DNA from: Phenylobacterium sp.
GTDB taxonomy: Bacteria; Pseudomonadota; Alphaproteobacteria; Caulobacterales; Caulobacteraceae
NCBI RefSeq assembly: GCF_030693805.1
Contig: NZ_JAUXZW010000388.1
Span: 1 to 37,525 of the forward strand
Direction: 5' to 3'
Length of the DNA: 37,525 bases
Shown here: one piece after another, positions 19,469-27,632 of the stretch
How the letters are laid out: the number at the start of each line of letters is the position of its first letter
Position numbering within the stretch: position 1 is the first letter of the stretch
Notes under the pieces: generated by a model
What the model was told of the DNA's origin: nothing
Database searches by the model: none
The model's input: the letters and a program-made list of their open reading frames with translations, nothing else
Made by a program: the position numbers and the translations under genes

Positions 19469-19732
19469 CTCCGGCCCAGCCCCTGTCCGCCGGCCGAAAT
19501 GGCCGCCCCGTACGTCCGCTCCGATTTCCCGTCACTGCCCCGAAAGCGACGGATCGGTTTGGTTAGCGGATGATGACTGGGTTAACATGGGATCAAACGG
19601 GAGACAATGACTCCCAATGACTATTATTCACGAATCCAAAGATGTCGCAGGCCAGTTTGGTTAATGCGTGTAAACTATTCACAGAACATACATCGAACGC
19701 TTTAACTATAGCGAGGGGCAGATGATGGGAGT
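19469..19732 (-). promoter_or_regulatory. mraZ (dcw) upstream regulatory region
   Basis: This 264-nt stretch between mraZ and rnpB has no plausible gene. It is visibly richer in A/T than its surroundings and must contain the main dcw promoter. Seen in it are three G-rich repeats at a 10-bp period (19578-19601), an inverted pair GGGAG/CTCCC (19600-19615), a GANTC site (GAATC, 19632-19636), and a 9-bp direct repeat GTTTGGTTA at 19557 and 19655. No -35/-10 pair is convincing enough to report, and no terminator with a T-run follows rnpB. Confidence 0.55.
19578..19601 (+). promoter_or_regulatory. Candidate MraZ operator: three repeats at 10-bp period
   Basis: TGGG at 19578-19581, TGGG at 19588-19591 and CGGG at 19598-19601 are spaced exactly 10 bp apart, in reverse orientation to mraZ and about 110-130 nt upstream of its ATG. 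E. coli MraZ binds three TGGGN repeats separated by 5 bp, the same 10-bp period. Autoregulation of mraZ is the inference. Orientation relative to the gene was not checked against the E. coli promoter. Confidence 0.5.
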
Positions 19733-19733
19733 G

Positions 19734-20137
<404 letters not shown>

Positions 20138-20144
20138 GCCGATG

Positions 20145-20173
20145 AATCTGAGGGCGCCCGACGCCCGCGTCAA
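20145..20173 (-). promoter_or_regulatory. rnpB: Candidate rnpB promoter
   Basis: On the minus strand, TTGACG (20168-20173) is followed after 17 nt by CAGATT (20145-20150), 7 nt before the inferred 5' end of RNase P RNA. The -35 is a 5/6 match to TTGACA, the -10 only 3/6. The -35 overlaps the stop codon of the GNAT gene. A GANTC site (20144-20148) overlaps the -10. Confidence 0.45.
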
Positions 20174-20733
20174 TCGAATGGCGCGAGGCGGGCGTAGATC
20201 ATCTGATCCCAGAACCGCCCTTTCCAGAACCCATGGTCACGCAACACCCCTTCGCGGACGAAGCCGTGGCGCTCCAACAGCCGCACCGAGCGCGTGTTGC
20301 CTGGCGTCACCATCGCCTCCAGACGATGCAGGCCAAGCCGCTGCGCGCCGAAGCCGATGACCGCGCTCAGCGCCTCGGACGCCAGCCCCTGCCCCCAGTG
20401 CGCCGGGGCGAGATCATAGGCCACCTCGCCGCGCCGCCCGCGGTCGAGTTCGAGCAGGTTGAAACCGCAGGTCCCCAGCAGCCGCTCCTCCCCGGCCATC
20501 CGCACGCCCCAGCGCACGCCAGCGTTATGCGCCCGCCGATCGTTGGCCCAATCAACGACGCCCGCCGCCTCCGCGAGATCGGTCATCGGCGCGATGTCCA
20601 TGAACTCCGTCACCGCCGGATCGGCGAACAACGCCAGCAACTGCGCTGCATCGCGCGACTCCAGCGGGCGCAGCATCAGCCGCGGCGTGTGTACGATCAG
20701 CGGCTCACGGACGAGGTCGACGATCTGGCTCAA
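20170..20733 (-). CDS. GNAT-family N-acetyltransferase (RimJ/RimL type)
   Basis: The 187-residue product has the GNAT layout of the RimJ/RimL branch: LIVHTPRLMLRPLESRDAAQL (about 12-32) at the start, EVAYDLAPAHWGQGLASEAL (about 103-122), which holds the acetyl-CoA pyrophosphate loop (Q/R-x-x-G-x-A variant WGQGLA), and TPGNTRSVRLLERHGFVREG (about 142-161). Members acetylate ribosomal protein N-termini or small molecules. The substrate cannot be told here. The start is TTG at 20733, which overlaps the amidase stop as TTGA. No ATG or GTG lies nearby in frame, so coupling supports TTG. Confidence 0.88.
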   Translation of the reverse strand: MSQIVDLVREPLIVHTPRLMLRPLESRDAAQLLALFADPAVTEFMDIAPMTDLAEAAGVVDWANDRRAHNAGVRWGVRMAGEERLLGTCGFNLLELDRGRRGEVAYDLAPAHWGQGLASEALSAVIGFGAQRLGLHRLEAMVTPGNTRSVRLLERHGFVREGVLRDHGFWKGRFWDQMIYARLAPFD

Positions 20734-21449
20734 CGCGGTTCGCGCAGCAGGGCGATCAGTCGGGCCCGCGTCTCGCCGTCGGCGATCCCGTCGACCTTGG
20801 AGGGGCGCCAGTGCCGCTGGAACGCGGTGACCACCGCGGCGGTGTGCGGATCGTAGGTTCCCGACGGCGCGCTCTCATAGCCCAGCCGCGCAAAGCCCGC
20901 CTGCAGGGCGAACACGCCTGGACCGGTCGCGCCGAGCCCAAGTGGACCGCCTGGCGCGGCGGCCGGCTCAGCCCACAGGCCGTGGCCGGCCTGCGCCAGC
21001 CGCTTCCAGGGGAACAGTTCGCCCGGATCTTCCTTGCGGTCGGGCGCAACGTCGGAATGGCCGACGATGGCGCCGTCGTCGATCGTCCAACGGCTGCGGA
21101 TGTCGCCGACCAGGGCGATCACCGTAGCGATCTGCGCTTCGGGGAACGCCCGATAGCCGAACTCGTGACCCGGATTGACGATCTCGACGCCGATCGAGGC
21201 GCCGTTCACATCGCGCTCGCCGCGCCAGAAGCTGACGCCCGCGTGCCATCCCCGCCGCTCCTCGGGCAGCAGGCGGAACAGCCGCCCGTCCTCCTCGACA
21301 AGATAATGGGCCGACACCTTGGCGTTAGGATCGCGCAGGCGCTCCAGCGCCGCCTCCCCGCTTGGCATGCCGGTGTAGTGCAGCAGCACCATGCTGGGCG
21401 GCGCCTTGCGGGCGTCGAAGTTCGGCGACAGTGCGTCGATGAAGTCCAC
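20730..21449 (-). CDS. N-acetylmuramoyl-L-alanine amidase (AmpD/AmiD type) with peptidoglycan-binding domain
   Basis: The 239-residue product has an Amidase_2 domain (about 15-160) followed by a peptidoglycan-binding domain type 1 (about 174-235). Zinc and catalytic residues of the AmpD family are present: H24 in LLHYTG, E89 in IGVEIVNPG, H131 in VGHSDVAPDRKEDPG, K139 and D141. The enzyme cuts the bond between MurNAc or anhydroMurNAc and L-Ala. No signal peptide or lipobox is visible. That suggests a cytoplasmic, AmpD-like role in wall recycling, although the binding domain is more common in exported enzymes. The start is GTG at 21449, with one base between it and the transporter stop. Confidence 0.9.
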   Translation of the reverse strand: MDFIDALSPNFDARKAPPSMVLLHYTGMPSGEAALERLRDPNAKVSAHYLVEEDGRLFRLLPEERRGWHAGVSFWRGERDVNGASIGVEIVNPGHEFGYRAFPEAQIATVIALVGDIRSRWTIDDGAIVGHSDVAPDRKEDPGELFPWKRLAQAGHGLWAEPAAAPGGPLGLGATGPGVFALQAGFARLGYESAPSGTYDPHTAAVVTAFQRHWRPSKVDGIADGETRARLIALLREPR

Positions 21450-21450
21450 G

Positions 21451-22341
21451 TCAGTCTCCGCGCCGCATCGATTGAAGCTTCGCCGCCAGCAGATTGGGCC
21501 GCGCCACGATCACCAGCACGCCGACCAGCGCAAGCGATGCGCCCAACGCCATGCGTGGGCCGAAAGGGTCCTGCAAGATCAACACCCCAAGCGCGATCGT
21601 GGCCAGCGGCGTCATCAGGGTCAGCGGCGCGATGAGGTTGGCTTCATAGCGACGGATCAGCACGTAGTAGACTGTGTGAGCCAGCACCGAGACCACCAGC
21701 GCCGAGTAGAGCACCGCGGCGGCCATCGGCCAACCGCCCGCCAGGGTGGCCTTGAGCTGGTCCTGTTCAAACACCGCCGAGGCGGCGAGCAGCGGCGGGA
21801 TCGACGAGAGGCCGACCCAGGCCTGCAACTGCAACGGCCGCAGGGTTTCGACCCGTTTCATCAGCACCGAGCCCACCGATCCAGCCAGCGCCGCGGCGGC
21901 GATGGACAACAGGCCGGTGGAGAATTTCACGCCGTGCGGGTCCCAGATCACCACAAGCGCGCCCGCCAGCGTCATGCCGACGCCGATCGCGCGGCGCAGG
22001 CTCATCCGCTCACCCAGCAGCAGGAACGAAAGGAGCGTGGTGATCGGAACGCCGATCTGGCCGACCACGGCCCCGGCCGACGGCGTGGCGGTCTTCAGGC
22101 CGACGAACACCAGGGCGAAGCTGCCGCCGCCCATCAGCACGGCGATGACGATGATCCTGCCGAGCGGCTTAGGGGCGGGCAGCAGCCAGGGGAACACCGC
22201 CAGAAACACGATCACAAAGCGGATGGCCGCGTAGAACAGCGGCGGCGCGTTCAGCACGCTCACCGCATATTTGCTGACGATGTTGTTCGTCGCCCAGATC
22301 AGGCAGACCATCATCAGCAGGAGGAAGTCGCGCAGCGCCAT
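21451..22341 (-). CDS. EamA/DMT-family permease
   Basis: The 296-residue product is a drug/metabolite transporter superfamily protein with about ten hydrophobic segments in two EamA repeats. The first begins at the N-terminus (FLLLMMVCLIWATNNIVSKYAV) and the second near residue 150. Polar loops such as GERMSLRRAIGVGMTLAG (about 90-107) are typical of the family. Such proteins export amino acids, metabolites or drugs. Nothing here identifies the substrate. It lies 53 nt after the small acyl-CoA dehydrogenase and one base before the amidase, so it probably shares their transcript. Confidence 0.9.
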   Translation of the reverse strand: MALRDFLLLMMVCLIWATNNIVSKYAVSVLNAPPLFYAAIRFVIVFLAVFPWLLPAPKPLGRIIVIAVLMGGGSFALVFVGLKTATPSAGAVVGQIGVPITTLLSFLLLGERMSLRRAIGVGMTLAGALVVIWDPHGVKFSTGLLSIAAAALAGSVGSVLMKRVETLRPLQLQAWVGLSSIPPLLAASAVFEQDQLKATLAGGWPMAAAVLYSALVVSVLAHTVYYVLIRRYEANLIAPLTLMTPLATIALGVLILQDPFGPRMALGASLALVGVLVIVARPNLLAAKLQSMRRGD

Positions 22342-22394
22342 GCCTAGCGCTTAAGCGCGATTGCAGGCCTCGCGGCAACCGCAATCGGCGGCGC

Positions 22395-23543
22395 TCAGGC
22401 GGCGCGCCCCAGCGAAAGCCCCTCATAGCGCGCCAGGTGGTGATCGGTGGAGCCGAACGCACTCTCGATCATCGTCGCGCGCTTGAAATGGTGACCGATC
22501 GCCAGCTCGTCGGTCATCCCCATGCCGCCGTGGAGTTGGATGGCGTTCTGGCCGATGAAGCGGCAGGCCTTGCCGATCTGCACCTTCGCCGCCGAGGCCG
22601 CCTTGCCCCGCTCCGTCGCGTCCTCGTCCAGCCGGATGTGGGCCATGTAGGTCATCGAAACCGACTGCTCCAGGTGGATGTACATGTCCACCATGCGGTG
22701 CTGCAGCACCTGGAACTCCGAGATCGGCTGGCCGAACTGCCGGCGCTGGCGGGTGTATTCGACGGTCCCCTCCTGCAGTCGCCGCAGCACGCCCACGGCC
22801 TCCGCGCAGGTCGCGGCGATCGCCTGATCGATCACCTGCTCGACCAGAGGCGCGGCCGCGCCTTCGGGCCCGATCAATGCCGTCGCCGGGACCGAGACGT
22901 TCTCCAGGAACACCTCCGCGGCGCGCTGGCCGTCGGCGGTCGGATAGTCGCGCAAGGTCACGCCGGGCGTGTCCCGCTCGACCAGGAACACCGACACGCC
23001 TTGCCCCTCGCGCTGGCCGCCGCCGGTGCGCGCGGTGACGATCAGGTGGCTCGCCCACGGCGCTCCGACCACCACCGCCTTGTGGCCGTTCAGCAGATAG
23101 CCCTGCCCCTCGCGCCGGGCGGTGGTGGCGATATCGGTCCAGGCGTAGCGCGACTGCGGCTCCGCATAGGCGAACGCGATCACCACCTCGCCCTCGATGA
23201 TCCGGCCGATCATCTCGCCCGCCCATGACGCTTGGCTCGCGCGCTTCAGGAAGCCGCCGCCGATCACCACCGTCCCCAGATAGGGTTCGACCACCAGCGC
23301 CTTGCCGAACTCCTCCATGATGATCATCGACTCGATCGCGCCGCCGCCCAGGCCGCCGTGGGCCTCTTCGAACAGAGCGCCGAGGATGCCGAGTTCCTGG
23401 GCGAACGCCTTCCACACCTGCGGCCGCCAGCCCGCCTCGCTGCGCAGCGCATCGCGGCGCTGTTCGAAGCTGTAGTGGTCGCGCAGGTAGCTCGCGAGGC
23501 TATCGCGGAGCATGGATTGTTCGTCGGTGAAGCTGAAGTCCAT
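22395..23543 (-). CDS. Acyl-CoA dehydrogenase, pimeloyl-CoA dehydrogenase small-subunit type
   Basis: This FAD-dependent enzyme is inferred to form a heteromer with the large subunit 24 nt upstream. The 382-residue product has the acyl-CoA dehydrogenase N-terminal helices (MDFSFTDEQSMLRDSL), a middle beta domain containing FAYAEPQSRYAW (about 153-164), and the C-terminal helical domain with RRQFGQPISEFQVLQHRMVDM (about 261-281) and LHGGMGMTDELAIGHHFKR (about 337-355). The segments with GGGAIESMIIMEEFGK resemble the small subunits of pimeloyl-CoA dehydrogenase in Rhodopseudomonas. The paired arrangement is also used for steroid side-chain oxidation. The actual acyl-CoA substrate is unknown. 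Confidence 0.88.
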   Translation of the reverse strand: MDFSFTDEQSMLRDSLASYLRDHYSFEQRRDALRSEAGWRPQVWKAFAQELGILGALFEEAHGGLGGGAIESMIIMEEFGKALVVEPYLGTVVIGGGFLKRASQASWAGEMIGRIIEGEVVIAFAYAEPQSRYAWTDIATTARREGQGYLLNGHKAVVVGAPWASHLIVTARTGGGQREGQGVSVFLVERDTPGVTLRDYPTADGQRAAEVFLENVSVPATALIGPEGAAAPLVEQVIDQAIAATCAEAVGVLRRLQEGTVEYTRQRRQFGQPISEFQVLQHRMVDMYIHLEQSVSMTYMAHIRLDEDATERGKAASAAKVQIGKACRFIGQNAIQLHGGMGMTDELAIGHHFKRATMIESAFGSTDHHLARYEGLSLGRAA

Positions 23544-23567
23544 AAGCGTTCTCCCCGCTCGTCCGCG

Positions 23568-24770
23568 CTAGAGGCCCAGCACCATCTTGGCGATGATGTT
23601 GCGCTGGATCTCGTTGGAGCCGCCGTAGATCGAGGTCTTGCGGCCGTTGAAGTAGCTTCCGGCGAGGCCGCGCGCGTAATGCGGTCCTACGGGCGCGTTG
23701 TGTCCGCCTTCCGGCAGATGCGGCGCGCCGTAGGTTCCCGCCGCCTCCAGGGCCAGTTCGTTGAGCCGTTGCTGGATCTCGGTGCCGCGGATCTTCAGGA
23801 TCGAGGACTCCGGTCCAGGTCCCTTGCCGCTGCTCTCGCCGGCCAGCGTCCGCAGCGCGGTGAACTCCAGCGCGGTCAGGTCGATCTCCAGCTCCGCCAC
23901 CTTGCGGCGGAAGAACGCGTCTTCGAGCAGCGGTCCGCCGGTGTCTGAGCGCTCTGTGCGCGCCATCTGGATCAGCTTCTCCAGCGCCCGCTTGGAGCGC
24001 GCCACGCCCGCGATGCCTGAACGCTCATGCGCCAGCAGCGCCTTGGCGCAAGTCCAGCCCTGGTTCTCCTGATGGATGCGCTGATCGACGGGGACCTTCA
24101 CATTGTCGAGGAAGATGTCGTTGACCTCGTGTCCGCCCTCCAGCGTGATGATCGGGCGTACCGTAACGCCAGGCGACTTCATGTCGATCAGCAGGAAGCT
24201 GATGCCGGCCTGGGGCTTGGCGCTCGGATCCGTGCGGACCAGGAAGAAGCCCCAGTCGGCGAATTGGCCCAGCGTCGTCCAGGTCTTCTGGCCGTTGACG
24301 ACGTAGTACTCCTTGCCGTCGTCGGCGGTGATCCTCTCGGCGCGGGTCTGCAGGCTGGCGAGGTCCGACCCCGCCCCGGGCTCCGAGTAGCCCTGGCACC
24401 ACCAGACATCGCCATTCAGGATGCCGGGCAGGAAACGCTGCTTCTGCTCGTCCGTCCCGAACATCAGCAGCACCGGCGCCAGCATGCTCACCCCGAACGG
24501 CAGGATCGGCAGGGTGTCGGCGCGGGCCAGTTCCTCCGACCAGATGTACTTCTGCGTCGGGGTCCAGCCCGTGCCGCCCCACTGCGTCGGCCAGGACGGC
24601 GCGACCCAGCCCTTGGCCGCCAGGATGCGGTGCCATGACAAATAGTCTTCGCGGGTCAGGGGCTCGCCGCCGTGCTGCCTGGCGCGGAGGTCGGCCGGGT
24701 AGTGCTGGGCGATGAAGCTGCGGGCCTCATCGCGAAAGGCCCGCTCCTGCGGCGTGAAATCGAGATTCAT
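23568..24770 (-). CDS. Acyl-CoA dehydrogenase, pimeloyl-CoA dehydrogenase large-subunit type
   Basis: The 400-residue product has N-terminal helices (MNLDFTPQERAFRDEARSF), the flavin-domain motifs WCQGYSEPGAGSDLASLQT (about 126-144) and NGQKTWTTLGQFADW (about 161-175), and a C-terminal NGRKTSIYGGSNEIQRNIIAK (about 373-393). GGSNEIQRNI is the classic acyl-CoA dehydrogenase ending. It oxidises acyl-CoA at the alpha-beta bond, probably in complex with the next gene's product, passing electrons to ETF. The frame is open 53 codons further upstream, but a strong AGGGAGG Shine-Dalgarno 5 nt before the ATG at 24770 and the family N-terminus choose this start. It heads a five-gene minus-strand run. 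Confidence 0.9.
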   Translation of the reverse strand: MNLDFTPQERAFRDEARSFIAQHYPADLRARQHGGEPLTREDYLSWHRILAAKGWVAPSWPTQWGGTGWTPTQKYIWSEELARADTLPILPFGVSMLAPVLLMFGTDEQKQRFLPGILNGDVWWCQGYSEPGAGSDLASLQTRAERITADDGKEYYVVNGQKTWTTLGQFADWGFFLVRTDPSAKPQAGISFLLIDMKSPGVTVRPIITLEGGHEVNDIFLDNVKVPVDQRIHQENQGWTCAKALLAHERSGIAGVARSKRALEKLIQMARTERSDTGGPLLEDAFFRRKVAELEIDLTALEFTALRTLAGESSGKGPGPESSILKIRGTEIQQRLNELALEAAGTYGAPHLPEGGHNAPVGPHYARGLAGSYFNGRKTSIYGGSNEIQRNIIAKMVLGL

Positions 24771-24775
24771 CGCTG

Positions 24776-24783
24776 ACCTCCCT
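24776..24783 (-). promoter_or_regulatory. Strong ribosome binding site fixing the dehydrogenase start
   Basis: AGGGAGGT lies 5 nt before the ATG at 24770 on the minus strand. It rules out the longer open frame reaching 24929. Confidence 0.8.
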
Positions 24784-24967
24784 GAACCGGCTTCCTGACG
24801 CGTCTGCGCGCGTTGTTCGTCAACACCGACGCTACGCGGAGCGATGCCCAATGAAAAGCTGACGATCGCGTCATCGAACGAGCCCCGGCCCTTCGCCGTG
24901 CGAAACCGGCGGCGCGCCCAGCCGTTCACCGCCTTGCCTTCGCCCAGGAAGCCGCGCAGGACGACCC

Positions 24968-25699
24968 ATGGCCCGCATCGTCACCTACAATGTGCATCGT
25001 TGCGTTGGCGCGGACCGCCGGCTGGACGTCGGACGGATCGCCGACGTGCTGGCGCGTCTCAACCCGGACATCGTTGCGCTGCAGGAGCTGGACGTCGGCC
25101 GCGCGCGCACTGGCGGCGTCGACCAGGCGCACGAGATCGGGCGGCGGCTCGACATGGCCTGCCACTTCCACGCCGCCCTTCGCGTCGAGGAGGAGCAGTA
25201 CGGCGACGCGATCCTGACGACCTATCCTGAAACGCTGATGCAGGTCGGTCCCCTGCCCGGCTATGCGCGAATGCGTTCACTGGAGCCACGTGGCGCGCTG
25301 TGGATCTGCGTCGAGATCGATGGGCGCAAGGTGCAGATCATCAACACCCACCTGGGCCTGGTGCCGCGCGAGCAGCAGCTTCAGGCCGCCTGCCTGGCCG
25401 GCCAGGGCTGGCTGAAGCACCCCGAATGCGAGGGCCCGACGATCCTGTTGGGCGACTTCAACGCCACCGCCAGCTCGCTGGTCTACCGCACGCTCACCAC
25501 GCGGCTGAAGCCCGCCCGCGGTCTTGCGCCGCACAAATCGGCCACCTCGACCTTCCCCTCGCCGCTACCGGTGCTGCGCATCGACCATGTGTTCGTCAGC
25601 CCCGAGGTGCGTGTGCTCGACGTATTCGCGCCGTTCGAGCCCCTGACCCGCGTGGCCTCCGATCACCTGCCGCTGGTGATGGACTTCGAATTAGCCTGA
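24968..25699 (+). CDS. Endonuclease/exonuclease/phosphatase family protein
   Basis: The 243-residue product has the EEP fold: the N-terminal RIVTYNVHRCVGADRR (about 3-18), the metal-binding Glu in VALQELDVGR (about 36-45), the central INTHLGLVPREQQ (about 125-137), LLGDFNA (about 159-165), and the C-terminal Asp-His pair in ASDHLPLVM (about 230-238). These are the metal and catalytic residues of the DNase I/phosphatase superfamily. No signal peptide is seen. The gene is divergent from the dehydrogenase operon (197-nt gap) and converges on the phospholipase D gene with a 37-nt overlap. EEP and PLD genes are often neighbours in alphaproteobacteria, suggesting a shared role in phospholipid or phosphodiester metabolism. 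Confidence 0.9.
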   Translation: MARIVTYNVHRCVGADRRLDVGRIADVLARLNPDIVALQELDVGRARTGGVDQAHEIGRRLDMACHFHAALRVEEEQYGDAILTTYPETLMQVGPLPGYARMRSLEPRGALWICVEIDGRKVQIINTHLGLVPREQQLQAACLAGQGWLKHPECEGPTILLGDFNATASSLVYRTLTTRLKPARGLAPHKSATSTFPSPLPVLRIDHVFVSPEVRVLDVFAPFEPLTRVASDHLPLVMDFELA

Positions 25700-27156
25700 A
25701 GGCCCAGCGCGTGCAGGCTGGTGACCGCGCGGGCCTCGCTGTACAGCCGCTCGCGCCTGCGCCCCACCCGCCAGGAGTCGCTGACGTTGGCCGGGTCGCC
25801 CAGGTGGTAGCGGGACACGAAAGCTCCGAACGGGGTCATCGGCGCGGGCTCGATGCTCGCCAGCCTGCCCTCCCGGTTCAGCGAATCGATCGCCGCCACC
25901 ATGCCGCCCAGCTCCGCGCTCGCCCTGGCCACCGCTTCGCCCGTGTAGCCGATGAAGTGTCCCACCAGCCGGTCACGGAACGCCCCGATGGCGATCTGCG
26001 TCTCCGGATCGCCGCTCTCGATCGCCAGTTCACACTCGGTGTCGAAGCCGCCCGAGCGGTTGTTGAGGTTGGCCGAGCCAACCCGTACGATCCGGTCGTC
26101 CACCACCGTCACCTTCGAATGGACGATGATGGTCACGCCTCCTGGCGTGATCGGCCGCAGCGCCCGGAACCGGCCGTAGACGTCGGCCGCCCGCAGCCGC
26201 CAGATCAGCGCGGCGCGCGCCCGGTCCATGGTCAGGCGATCGAACCAGCTGGGCGCCTCGCCTGTCGACACCAGCACCACCGCTGGCCCATCGGGCTGGC
26301 CCAGCCGCTGGGCGATCACCTCGGTGACGACGGGCGAGGTGAAGTACTGGTTCTCCAGATAGATCAGCTTCTTGGCGGCGTAGATCGATTCCAGCGTCAG
26401 ATCGCGGATCTCCTCGACCGGCGCGCGGGCCTTCCACGCGGGCTCGGTGCGGGCGATGGCGACCTCGGCATGGGTGATCGCGGCCGGCACGTGCTCGGGC
26501 CAGGGATCGCCATCGGCCGGCCGCGGCTCCAGCGTCTCCCCCGTGGCGCGGAACCAGCGGATCCGGGCGAGGTCGCCGAGCGCGCGGGCGGCGTCGCCAT
26601 CGACCATCATCATCACCTCGTGCCTGGGCGCGTGATGGTCCTGGTCCGGCATGATCCGGCGTTGGTCGTCGTCCAGGTGGGCGGGCGTGTCCCAGCGGTC
26701 CACGGCGATATCGCCCCCGCCGCAGAACGCCAGCGCCTCGTCGATGACCAGCACCTTCTGGTGGTGGCAGGCGCCGAACGGCACCTGGTCGTCGAGCCGG
26801 AAATGCACCGGCGTGTTCTCGAACCACTTGCGCGCCTTGTGGGGGAAGAACTGCTGGCTGGCGCTGATCGGCAGCGCCGATTTCCAGATCAGCAGCCGGA
26901 TATCAAGCTCGGGCCGGCTGCAGGCCAGTTCGACCAGGACGCGGCCCACCTCGTCCGGGTCGCCCGGGACATCGTAGCCGTCGGGGAACAACCGTGTGCG
27001 CGGGTCGAATCCCCAGCCCAGAAGCAGGATCGAGCGCTTCGCCTTCTGGATTGCGGCGAACACCGCGGCGAAATAGGCCTCGGTGTCGATCAGGAACGCC
27101 GCGCGGTCGGCGTGGGCTTGCCGCCAACAGGTCTCGCCGGGACGAAGCACGCTCAT
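25663..27156 (-). CDS. Phospholipase D-family protein (two HxK motifs)
   Basis: The 497-residue product has two PLD catalytic motifs: HHQKVLVIDEALAFCGGGDI (about 129-148, HxKxxxxD) and HSKVTVVDDRIVRVGSANLN (about 355-374). Both histidines and lysines are present, so it is expected to be an active phosphodiesterase or phosphatidyl transferase. There are no obvious membrane segments, unlike bacterial cardiolipin synthases of the ClsA type. The frame is open to 27567, but the upstream part opposes the DUF1289 gene and looks non-coding. MSVLRPGETCWRQ at 27156 fits the start of relatives. No clear Shine-Dalgarno is visible. Confidence 0.88.
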   Translation of the reverse strand: MSVLRPGETCWRQAHADRAAFLIDTEAYFAAVFAAIQKAKRSILLLGWGFDPRTRLFPDGYDVPGDPDEVGRVLVELACSRPELDIRLLIWKSALPISASQQFFPHKARKWFENTPVHFRLDDQVPFGACHHQKVLVIDEALAFCGGGDIAVDRWDTPAHLDDDQRRIMPDQDHHAPRHEVMMMVDGDAARALGDLARIRWFRATGETLEPRPADGDPWPEHVPAAITHAEVAIARTEPAWKARAPVEEIRDLTLESIYAAKKLIYLENQYFTSPVVTEVIAQRLGQPDGPAVVLVSTGEAPSWFDRLTMDRARAALIWRLRAADVYGRFRALRPITPGGVTIIVHSKVTVVDDRIVRVGSANLNNRSGGFDTECELAIESGDPETQIAIGAFRDRLVGHFIGYTGEAVARASAELGGMVAAIDSLNREGRLASIEPAPMTPFGAFVSRYHLGDPANVSDSWRVGRRRERLYSEARAVTSLHALGLQANSKSITSGR

Positions 27157-27325
27157 GACCGCTCGACCGTTCTCAACTGGCGCCCCTCGGGTCGCATTAC
27201 GGGGCGCGACGCTTGCTATCGAAGGTGACAGGGCGTTCGCACCACGCAAGCTAAAGCTCCACCGCGCAGGTTTGTTGCGCAGCCGAGGCTTGCCATGATT
27301 TGGCCCTGCGCCCAGTAACCCAAAG

Positions 27326-27532
27326 ATGGCCGTCCAGCCCCCCAGACCGATCGCCACGCCTTGCATCCTCGTCTGCGCGATCGACGATGAGAGCGGCCTG
27401 TGCCTGGGCTGTTTCCGCACCATCGGCGAGATCGCCGGATGGGGCGCTCTGCCCGATTCCGAGCGCGCCCGGATCATGGCCGAGCTCGTTTCACGCGAAA
27501 CGCTTATCTCCCCGGAAAAACTAGGTAAATAA
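27326..27532 (+). CDS. DUF1289-family small cysteine protein
   Basis: The 68-residue product has the four-cysteine DUF1289 pattern, C-x3-C-x8-C-x2-C, in [22 protein letters not shown] (about 11-32). The second pair is followed by the family's conserved G-RT-EI-W segment. The cysteines suggest metal or iron-sulfur binding, but the function is unknown. The gene is divergent from the phospholipase D gene. A parS-like palindrome lies inside its 3' part, and a short hairpin follows its stop. Confidence 0.85.
   Translation: MAVQPPRPIATPCILVCAIDDESGLCLGCFRTIGEIAGWGALPDSERARIMAELVSRETLISPEKLGK
27487..27502. promoter_or_regulatory. parS-like sequence within the DUF1289 gene
   Basis: The core GTTTCACGCGAAAC (27488-27501) differs by one base from the parS core GTTTCACGTGAAAC bound by ParB. 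The two outer bases (C...G) do not match the consensus T...A. It lies in coding sequence, and no chromosomal parAB is nearby, so binding is uncertain. Confidence 0.25.
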
Positions 27533-27553
27533 GGACTTAGCGGCGGATTCATC

Positions 27554-27569
27554 GGTTGCAAACGCAACC
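27554..27569 (+). terminator. Possible terminator hairpin after the DUF1289 gene
   Basis: GGTTGC and GCAACC form a 6-bp perfect stem with a 4-nt loop (AAAC), 21 nt after the stop. No T-run follows, so intrinsic termination is not assured. Confidence 0.3.
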
Positions 27570-27632
27570 CCGCTATCTTGTCCTCACAACAGGCCGAGAA
27601 CGGCCGCAGGCCTTGATGAGGCGGGTGTCGAA

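Noticed and set aside
19661-19676. A CtrA-like TTAA...TAAAC sequence upstream of mraZ
   Set aside because: The spacing is one base short and the second half-site is imperfect. Without support it is not distinguishable from AT-rich background.
25663-27567. A 634-residue phospholipase D starting at 27567
   Set aside because: The first 137 residues oppose the DUF1289 gene, show no domain, and precede the family's normal N-terminus at 27156.
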